From contig JAUWRE010000049.1 of NCBI GenBank assembly GCA_030610725.1, positions 1 to 7,392 on the forward strand: a stretch of DNA of 7,392 nt, given 5' to 3'. Of this stretch, positions 1-6,200 are shown one piece after another (position 1 is the stretch's first letter; each line of letters starts with the position of its first letter). This DNA comes from Candidatus Aerophobota bacterium. Its GTDB lineage: Bacteria > Aerophobota > Aerophobia > Aerophobales > AE-B3A. The notes under the pieces were generated by a model that saw only the letters and a program-made list of their open reading frames with translations, did no database searches and was not told the DNA's origin. A program made the translations under genes and the position numbers.

Positions 1-216
1 TCGAATTACAGGATGTTCAAAATGTGCTTCCTCTACCAGGAGTGACCTTTCACCGGGTTTATCCTCATCCAGCTCACCTGCCATATAAAAACAGAGATAA
101 CCCTCGCTTTCAAAGATACTGGCCCACTTTGCTGTCTCCAGCGAAACACCGTCAGTGCCGGCAAGTCTGGTAGAAATGAACCCGATATTCTTTTTCTTTC
201 CTCTTGTTCTTATCAT
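1..216 (-). CDS. GT-B glycosyltransferase, N-terminal 72 residues (truncated by window edge)
   Basis: This is the 5' end of a gene that runs off the left edge. The frame starts at an ATG (214-216), is closed upstream by a stop at 229-231, and stays open to base 1. The visible protein begins with basic residues and then reads NIGFISTRLAGTDGVSLET. This is a first beta strand followed by a Gly-rich loop, as at the acceptor-side N terminus of GT4-like GT-B glycosyltransferases. It continues with KWASIFESEGYLCFYMAGEL and ends in VEEAHFEHP. The donor-binding C-terminal half lies outside the window, so sugar donor and acceptor cannot be judged. The ribosome site is weak (GAGACGG about 7 bases upstream). 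It follows the GT4 gene at 281-1519 with a 64-bp gap in the same direction and is probably the fourth gene of the gpgS operon. A role in extending glucosylglycerate is inferred from position only. Confidence 0.8.
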   Translation of the reverse strand, partial: MIRTRGKKKNIGFISTRLAGTDGVSLETAKWASIFESEGYLCFYMAGELDEDKPGERSLLVEEAHFEHPVIR

Positions 217-280
217 TTTTATGCCGTCTCAGAAGCGCCCTTTATGGAGGCTCGTTGTTAATACTACTTTTTGCCTAAAA

Positions 281-1519
281 CTAGCCAATTAGCTCCTCCA
301 AATAATCTCGATAAATAGACTCCCAGGAAAATTTCGATACTATTCGTCTAAACATGGGGTAGGTGGGACAGTTATCCAGAAATCTTGTGATTCTCTTGGC
401 AACATCGGAAGGCTCATCATCCAATTCAAAAAGCAAGGCCTCGTCCTTCGCAATATCTGATAACGGCCGTATGTCACTACAGGCAATGGGTAGCTTTGTT
501 ATCGCTGCCTCCAAAAGTGGAATCCCAAAACCCTCTTGAGAAGAAGTGATCAACAGAAGGTCGCAGATTTTGTATAAATCCTGTAATTCCTCGTATCCAA
601 TACCCAGCCCATAGATATCTATTAAGTCACTCACAAAGATGACCTGATTTCTAAGCTCCATTTTCTCCACCAGATGGCGCAGAGATCCATAATACTTGCT
701 TGCAGAGAGATTATGGGGGTCGGGAGGAGCAGTTATTAGTAATTTGCATTTCTTGCCTGAGACAACCAGCTCTTTCGTAATTCTAATGGCCAACTCATAG
801 TTCTTCCTCTTGACTATCCTGGACGGAAAAAGCATAACCAGCTCGTCATCAAAAACTTTCTTTGCACAAGCCATCTTCCATACAGGGTCCGAAATCCCTA
901 GGAACGACTTTATGTTAATCCCATTGGGAATAACCCTGATTAGACCAGAAGAGACATCAAATAATTGGCAGAGTTGTTCCTTCCTCCACTGCGAAATAGT
1001 AATATAGTAAGCATCTTTATTGAATTTCTTCAAGAGGGAAAAAGGGTATTGATCTGGGGCCACCACACTATAATCCGGGTTGAGCAGGGTTGCGTCGTGA
1101 CACCAGAGATAAAATATCACCTTATGGTGAAGCTCATCGATAATCTCATCTAATGCGGAGGTTAAAGCAAGGTTAAAATGCATAGTCATCACATTATGTA
1201 CTATGCAGACATTGACTCCTTGCAGGGAGTGCTTGATCTTGAGACAGATGCTCTTTTTCAATTCCTGGAAACGCTCTGAGACAATACCCTGTTCCAACTC
1301 ATCTCTCACTACTTCATTCTCTGGCCAGTCAGAGCCAATTTCAGGAACAAGGTCTATCTGGATGCTCTCATGTCTAATTTGTCCTTTTGCGGTAATTATC
1401 TTTACCCTGCAACCATTTCTTGCCAGAATTTCAGCCTGGCCCTCAATGACAAACTCCACCCCCCCTATGACCGGAGGATAAGAATAGTGCAGGATGGCTA
1501 CTCCTTTTTCAGAAATCAT
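281..1519 (-). CDS. Glycosyltransferase family 4 (GT-B fold), start at ATGA overlap
   Basis: A 412-residue cytosolic GT4-type retaining glycosyltransferase. No signal peptide or membrane segment is seen. Residues 6-21 give the first beta strand and Gly-rich acceptor loop (AILHYSYPPVIGGVE). Residues 196-201 (VIPNGI) form the inter-domain hinge. Residues 233-240 (SRIVKRKN) hold the Arg/Lys that usually contact the donor diphosphate. E329 and E337 in EGFGIPLLE form the EX7E motif that binds the nucleotide sugar. The start was chosen at 1517-1519 because this ATG overlaps the TGA of the phosphatase gene (1516-1518) as ATGA, a classic translational-coupling junction, and it places the first beta strand at the usual distance. 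An in-frame ATG at 1562-1564 would add 15 polar residues, has no good ribosome site, and would overlap the upstream gene by 49 bp. Donor and acceptor are unknown. Coupling to the gpgS-phosphatase pair suggests glucosylglycerate or its phosphate as acceptor. Confidence 0.9.
   Translation of the reverse strand: MISEKGVAILHYSYPPVIGGVEFVIEGQAEILARNGCRVKIITAKGQIRHESIQIDLVPEIGSDWPENEVVRDELEQGIVSERFQELKKSICLKIKHSLQGVNVCIVHNVMTMHFNLALTSALDEIIDELHHKVIFYLWCHDATLLNPDYSVVAPDQYPFSLLKKFNKDAYYITISQWRKEQLCQLFDVSSGLIRVIPNGINIKSFLGISDPVWKMACAKKVFDDELVMLFPSRIVKRKNYELAIRITKELVVSGKKCKLLITAPPDPHNLSASKYYGSLRHLVEKMELRNQVIFVSDLIDIYGLGIGYEELQDLYKICDLLLITSSQEGFGIPLLEAAITKLPIACSDIRPLSDIAKDEALLFELDDEPSDVAKRITRFLDNCPTYPMFRRIVSKFSWESIYRDYLEELIG
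1516..1519 (-). promoter_or_regulatory. ATGA stop-start overlap (translational coupling)
   Basis: On the minus strand the bases read ATGA: the ATG of the GT4 gene (1519-1517) shares two bases with the TGA of the histidine phosphatase gene (1518-1516). Such 4-bp overlaps usually mean that terminating ribosomes restart on the next gene. Only a loose purine run (GAAAG, about 9 bases upstream) is present as a ribosome site, which fits re-initiation rather than independent loading. This overlap decides the start of the GT4 gene. Confidence 0.7.
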
Positions 1520-2070
1520 AAACTGAATCTTTCGATTTGAGCATTTTGAGCGAGTCTCTCCCATAGTAGATCGAGAGAATTATCTTCTACCAGAACTGAT
1601 CTTATTAAGGCGTTAATAACTTTGTGAGCTACTATTACCCCTGTTCCTTGCCCAGGAATAATGTTTTCCTCTAAGAAATCTTGTGTTCTCTGAGATACCT
1701 CCTTTACGCTCTCTCCCCCCGGGGGTGTGACTGAAGTAGGATACCTTTCCCATTTTGAATAAAGAGACGAATACAATATCCTTGCCTCTGAGGTCTTCAT
1801 TCCCTCCCATTTTCCCTGTCTGAGCTCATCGAGCCGACCGTCAGTTACAACTTTTAGCCTATGCAACCTAGCTATCTCCATAGCAGTCTCGTAGGCGCGG
1901 GAAAGTCTACTGGAAAAAATATGGTCAATGGGTGTATTGGCTAGTTTTAAAGCAATATCTTTCGCTTGTTTCTTGCCCACTCCATTCAAGGGAATATCCA
2001 GTCCTCCTTGAATCCTATCTTCCCGATTCCAGTCTGTCTCACCGTGTCGCACTAGGATTAACCTATTCAC
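1516..2070 (-). CDS. Histidine phosphatase (phosphoglycerate mutase-like), candidate glucosyl-3-phosphoglycerate phosphatase
   Basis: A 184-residue histidine phosphatase of the PGM-like (branch 1) superfamily, which transfers phosphate through a phosphohistidine. Visible motifs: LVRHGETDWN (R8, H9 as nucleophile, G10), QGGLDIPLNGVGKKQA, SSRLSRAYETA (R58), DELRQGKWEG (E82, likely proton donor), PPGGES, and VAHKVINALI with the second catalytic histidine H149. The usual HGG at the last site is HK here, as in some family members. The start is GTG (2068-2070), preceded by a strong AGGAG five bases upstream, and overlaps the gpgS stop by 8 bp. The mycobacterial glucosyl-3-phosphoglycerate phosphatase (GpgP) belongs to this same superfamily. 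Direct coupling to gpgS therefore makes dephosphorylation of glucosyl-3-phosphoglycerate the best guess. The family is certain; the substrate is inferred. Alternatives are a general sugar-phosphate phosphatase or an alpha-ribazole phosphatase-like enzyme, but no cobalamin genes are nearby. Confidence 0.9.
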   Translation of the reverse strand: MNRLILVRHGETDWNREDRIQGGLDIPLNGVGKKQAKDIALKLANTPIDHIFSSRLSRAYETAMEIARLHRLKVVTDGRLDELRQGKWEGMKTSEARILYSSLYSKWERYPTSVTPPGGESVKEVSQRTQDFLEENIIPGQGTGVIVAHKVINALIRSVLVEDNSLDLLWERLAQNAQIERFSL

Positions 2071-3040
2071 TGGCTCTCCTCTTACGCCGATACTGTTCCA
2101 GGGTAATCATAGGCGGTCTCTCCACCAGAGTAAATCTCTCATTTTTTAAGAAGATATCTTCTTCGCGCCTCTTGACCAATCTAAACTCATTGGAAAGCTT
2201 GTTTTTGAATGAAACAAGATCCTGATCTCTTAGCCTGGTAAAAAAGGTATGTAGAATGGCAAATGACATCTTGCCTAAAGAAGTTAATCTCTGATGTTTA
2301 TGAACCCTTCGGTCCATATCTACCTGAGCCAAACCCTCCAGTCCACATTTTTCATAGATGTCTATAAGCAAACCTATTTCTACCCCATAACCTACCCGAA
2401 AAGGAACTGCCTCTAGAATCTCTCTCCTACCAGCATACTCACCTGATAAAGGCTGCAAAAAACCACTCAGTTCTGGGAAAAAATTTGCCAGAAGAGGCCT
2501 GGCTAATATTTCAGTAACCCTTCCCCCTCCTGAGGTCCTCGTCTTTTTCCCTACTATCAAAGGTCTTTCATAGAATGCTTTGACGTATTTGAGATGGTCG
2601 TATTCCAGAAGTGGTCCTACTGTCCCATAGACAAACTTTGGATGAATATTTCTGATGTCAGCATCTACCCAAGCGATGATGTCCCCCTCGAGAACATAGA
2701 GACTTTTCCAGAGGTTCTCTCCTTTCCCTGTGATAGTCCCAAGTTCCGAAAGGCAATCTCTGTTTAGATAGACTTTCGCTCCCGCCTGTCGGGCTAATTC
2801 CCTGGTTCTGTCAATGGAGCCGCTATCCATAACCGCAATTTCATCTAATAGAGGGTACTTTATCTGTAATTCTTCCTTTATGACACCAATTCCGTTAGCA
2901 ATTGTCTCTTCCTCATTTAGTGTAGGAAAAGCCAAGCTAATCTTGAGATTCTTCTTTTTCTTGAGCTCAACAAGGTGACCTATGTCGGAAAACGAAGAGT
3001 GGTGGTAAGTATTATTGTTGATCCATTCATCTATTTTCAT
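2063..3040 (-). CDS. gpgS: Glucosyl-3-phosphoglycerate synthase (GT81)
   Basis: A 325-residue GT-A fold glycosyltransferase that moves glucose from an NDP-glucose to 3-phospho-D-glycerate, the first step to glucosylglycerate. It is close in length to known GpgS proteins. Motifs in order: AFPTLNEEETIANGI (residues 37-51, nucleotide-binding loop); VMDSGSIDRT (70-79); GKGENLWKSL (105-114); the metal-binding DXD as DAD at 126-128 in WVDADIRNIHPKFVYG; SGGGRVTE (170-177), which matches the loop that holds phosphoglycerate in the mycobacterial enzyme; LSGEYAGRRE (198-207); GYGVEIGLLIDI (217-228) with E221 at the proposed catalytic glutamate position; and RRVHKHQ (244-250) with H247 as the likely third metal ligand. 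All key residues are present. The ATG at 3038-3040 has AAGGA three bases upstream. A candidate promoter lies 50 bp upstream. The gene overlaps the phosphatase gene by 8 bp. In bacteria this product serves as an osmolyte precursor or, in mycobacteria, as a polymer primer. Confidence 0.95.
   Translation of the reverse strand: MKIDEWINNNTYHHSSFSDIGHLVELKKKKNLKISLAFPTLNEEETIANGIGVIKEELQIKYPLLDEIAVMDSGSIDRTRELARQAGAKVYLNRDCLSELGTITGKGENLWKSLYVLEGDIIAWVDADIRNIHPKFVYGTVGPLLEYDHLKYVKAFYERPLIVGKKTRTSGGGRVTEILARPLLANFFPELSGFLQPLSGEYAGRREILEAVPFRVGYGVEIGLLIDIYEKCGLEGLAQVDMDRRVHKHQRLTSLGKMSFAILHTFFTRLRDQDLVSFKNKLSNEFRLVKRREEDIFLKNERFTLVERPPMITLEQYRRKRRASE
2076..2080 (-). promoter_or_regulatory. Strong ribosome binding site for the GTG-started phosphatase gene
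   Basis: The minus strand reads AAGAGGAGAGCCA just before the GTG at 2070-2068. AGGAG (2080-2076) sits five bases from the start codon. It lies inside the last codons of gpgS and supports the GTG start over any internal ATG, because starting later would remove the essential RHG motif at residues 8-10. Confidence 0.65.
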
Positions 3041-3090
3041 TATTCCTTGACTATGTCATACCTCTCATCATCTTCTTTGCCAGCACAAAA

Positions 3091-3120
3091 TATATACAAG
3101 TTAGCTCATAGCAAGTTCAA
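3091..3120 (-). promoter_or_regulatory. Candidate sigma70-type promoter for the gpgS operon
   Basis: Reading the minus strand toward gpgS, a TTGAAC hexamer (3120-3115) is followed after 18 bases by TATATA (3096-3091). The putative transcription start would fall near 3084, leaving a leader of about 45 bases before the gpgS ATG. The -35 hexamer lies within one copy of a 12-bp tandem repeat. This is the only intergenic gap in the window long enough to hold a promoter comfortably. The call rests on hexamer similarity alone. Confidence 0.4.
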
Positions 3121-3136
3121 AACAAAGTTCAAAAGA
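3113..3136. repeat. Two tandem copies of a 12-bp unit (AAGTTCAAAACA / AAGTTCAAAAGA)
   Basis: Bases 3113-3124 and 3125-3136 match at 11 of 12 positions. An inverted half-copy, GAACTT, follows at 3140-3145, so the second unit can also form a 6-bp stem with a 9-base loop. The first copy contains the candidate -35 hexamer of the gpgS promoter. It may be a regulator site, a weak terminator for the helicase gene upstream, or simply part of the adjoining dispersed repeat. Confidence 0.5.
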
Positions 3137-3146
3137 GCTGAACTTA

Positions 3147-3196
3147 CCCCCCTCTCCCTTCCCTCTCCCCCGTGGGGAGAGGATTGAGGTGAGGGG
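3147..3196. repeat. GC-rich imperfect palindrome, REP/MITE-like dispersed repeat
   Basis: The core is a perfect 9-bp stem, CCTCTCCCC (3162-3170) and GGGGAGAGG (3174-3182), around a 3-base loop. An outer 6-bp stem, CCCCTC (3149-3154) with GAGGGG (3191-3196), flanks an unpaired internal loop. The composition is sharply different from the AT-rich surroundings. Sequences of this kind (CCTCACC...CCTCTCCCC...GGGGAGAGG) are familiar as dispersed intergenic repeats in many bacterial genomes. It lies between the helicase gene stop and the gpgS promoter. It may act as a transcript-end or RNA-stability hairpin, but neither strand has the U-tract of a standard intrinsic terminator right after the stem. 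Confidence 0.65.
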
Positions 3197-3225
3197 AAAA
3201 AGGAAATTCCTATACTATCTATTTA

Positions 3226-6200
3226 CTATTTAAAAAGCTCTAATTGTAGCCCGTTAGCCTTTTTTCGAGCTTTCTTCGAAAAAAAGGGAGCTCTGATATT
3301 TTTAATACCTGTAGGTATGTCGGCAAGAAAGGGAGAAGGACAGCGTTTTGCACTTTTCCCTCTTATTTTTCTACTTTCTGCATACGATATAAAAAGAGAC
3401 TGTCTTGCCCGTGTCATACCAACATAGAGAAGACGACGTTCCTCATTTAAATCGGCTTTTTTATTATACTCATTATAAGGAATAAGTCCTTCCTCGCAAC
3501 CCACAATAAATACTACCTTCCACTCAAGCCCCTTAGATGCATGCAGTGTCATAAGCGTGACGCCTTCTACACGAGGATCGTAAAAATCGGCATCTTTACC
3601 CAGGCTAATTATAGTAAGGAATTCGGAGAGATCGGTGCAGGAAGCAGCTCCTTCTATCAGAGGTAACCAGTGTGGTTGTTGTAATTCGTCCTCTTCTATG
3701 TCCATGGCAAGGGCAGCATGTTCTAATGCCTTTGGCAAATCCTTACAGCCAAGAGCCGCCACCACACTTTCTATTTTTATTTCAAAATGCGTAATAGCCT
3801 GAGATTCTGCGGGCGACAGCCTACCCCATCTTTTTAACCAGTCAAAAATATTTTCATTACCAGAAAGTTCAGAAGGAAGCGTGTTGATAATCCTTGCAGC
3901 AGAATGCTTTGAAAGACCTGGTATCCCAATATAGAAAAGATTTTCAGCATGAAAAATATTTTGTGGCTCTCCAATCAATTTAATGCAAGCTAAGGCTGCC
4001 CTGACCCCTTTATTGTCTAGAATACTTGTGCGTGCAGTACGTTGGGTCGGTATTCCTGAACGACCAAGTGCCTCCGCAATAGAATCACCCACCGAATGCA
4101 CACGGTAAAGAATGGCAATATCCCCAAATGAAATATCGCTGGCATTTCCCTGGCCCGAACGTCCTGTGTCAACGGCAAAATGACTCGAGCCACCAATGAG
4201 TTCTTCTATGGTCTTTAAAACATTCTCTGCTTCGGAGCTTTCAGTAGGCAATCGGCTGATGTCTATATGCCCAGAACCTGATATTCCACTCCACAGCTCT
4301 TGTTTATTTGCCAGTGCACAGTATGAAATCATATGACCACTAGCTTTCAAGATAGTATTAGTTGAACGATAACTTCTTGTAAGCGTTACTACGTGAGCAT
4401 CAGGATAATCATCCTTAAAACGTGTAAAGTACCCTACATCAGCACCTCTGAATCCATATATAGCCTGATCAGGATCACCTATGACAAAAAGATCTTTACC
4501 AGCCGGAGCCAGAAGCCGCAGCAGCCGATATTGAAGCGCATTCACATCCTGATATTCATCAACAAAGATATGCTGCCATTGCTGCCTGTATGGGGCAAGT
4601 ATTTCTTGATTATTTGCCAGAAGTGAAAGCGGGAGGAGGAGAAGGTCAATGAAATCAACGAATCCATATTTGCGTTTATACCCAGTATAGCGTTCAAAAA
4701 CATCACCTATTTGCTTGTAAATATCTTCCGGAATAGCAATGCAATCCCCGCTTTTTTTAATGAAATCAATGATACGCTTTTCCAGGCAAGAAGAATCTGA
4801 TATGTTACCTGAATCTTTTGTCTGTTTGGCTATACGGGAAAAGAGATAGGCCATGTCGTTTTCAGAAAGAACCAGCGGTTCTTTTTTCAGTTCAAATTTA
4901 TTATGATTTTCAATGATAATCTTGAGGCCCAACTTATGAAAAGTAGTAATTTCCGGCTTTTCTTGCACCCCTTCTCTGGCTAATACAGCCTCAATGCGCT
5001 CTGCCATTTCTCGTGCGGCACGATTTGAAAAGGTAATCGCCAGGATAGTTGAGGGTAGAACAGATTTTTCAGTAATGAGCCATATAATCCTCTCAACAAG
5101 AGTTCTTGTTTTACCTGTTCCTGGGCCGGCTATAACCAAAAGTGAGCCAAAAGGACTTTTGACTGCCTCCTTTTGTGCCTCATTAAGTCCCTGGCTGGGC
5201 TGATGTTTTTCTTTTGCAACTTCAAAATCCAATTTAGGAGCATCGAATTCCTCAATAAAGGAAGCCTTCATCTCTTTTTTTGCTAATGTATCATCTTCTT
5301 TTTCCTGAAGAGGGAAAAAAGTTGTCTGCCCGCTGTAGTCATTACGTTCCTTCTCGGTAAAAACCTGGATGCTTCCATATTGACCATCAAAGCCGGGAGA
5401 AGCATGCACTTTACCATTCCTTATTCTTCTTATTGCTTCCACCAGGATGCTGGAAGCATGCTTTCCAATAGTATCAAAAGATAAAGTAAGAAGTATCGAT
5501 AATTCCGCACCGAGCGAGCCAAGCAGCCTCTGATATTCACCCTGAACCTTCTTACTTGCAGGTCCGATGCCCATAATCTCGGCAACTATTTTATCCAGCG
5601 AAACAATACTTTTATAGGGAAGCGCTGCGGCTGGTTTGCGTCCCATTGCATAATCAGCTAATTCAACAACCCTGTACATAACTCCCAGCGTGAGTGGCTT
5701 GCCGCAACTGGGGCAAATGCCATTATATCTCTTGCTTTGCTCTGGTGAAAGACAGACATCGCATTTTCTATGTCCATCAAAATGATATTTTCCTTCCTGG
5801 GGGAAGAATTCCAGGGTACCAAGAAAGCCTTTCTTTGACCCATACCTCAGTGCATTCATTATGGCATTATAACTCATTTCGCAGTCAAAAAGGTTAGCTT
5901 CTCTTCCAATTCTTGGCGCCGAGTGAGCGTCAGAATTACTTATCAGCGTATAACCATCTAATTTCGAGACCGTCCAATTCATAGCGGGATCGGAAGAAAG
6001 GCCCGTCTCCAGAGCAAAAATATGTTCCGAAAGATCCCTGTAGCACTCTTCAATAGAATCAAATCCTGATTTCGAGCCGAGAACAGAAAACCACGGTGTC
6101 CAGATATGTGCTGGGACCAAAACAGCCTCTTCTGAGGTCTCCAGCAGGATTTCAAGCAAATCTCTTGAGTCAAGACCTAGTATGGGACGACCATCGGAGC

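Noticed and set aside
217..288. Promoter for the left-edge glycosyltransferase (TTGGCT, 16 bases, TAGTAT on the minus strand)
   Set aside because: The hexamers match poorly and the 64-bp gap is compatible with simple read-through from the GT4 gene.
810..1481. Three plus-strand open frames of 62-92 codons inside the GT4 gene
   Set aside because: They lie fully antisense to a gene with clear GT4 motifs, show no recognisable domain and have no convincing ribosome sites.
3162..3182. Intrinsic terminator
   Set aside because: The stem is strong, but neither strand has a U-tract directly after it, so it is recorded as a repeat rather than a standard terminator.
2975..3187. Plus-strand open frame of 70 codons across the gpgS start and the intergenic gap
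   Set aside because: Its 3' half runs through the tandem repeat and the GC-rich palindrome, giving a low-complexity Pro/Ser-rich tail; no family resemblance.
5658..6173. Overlapping short frames on both strands within the EndoQ region
   Set aside because: They are shadows of the EndoQ coding frame, which carries all metal-site motifs without interruption.
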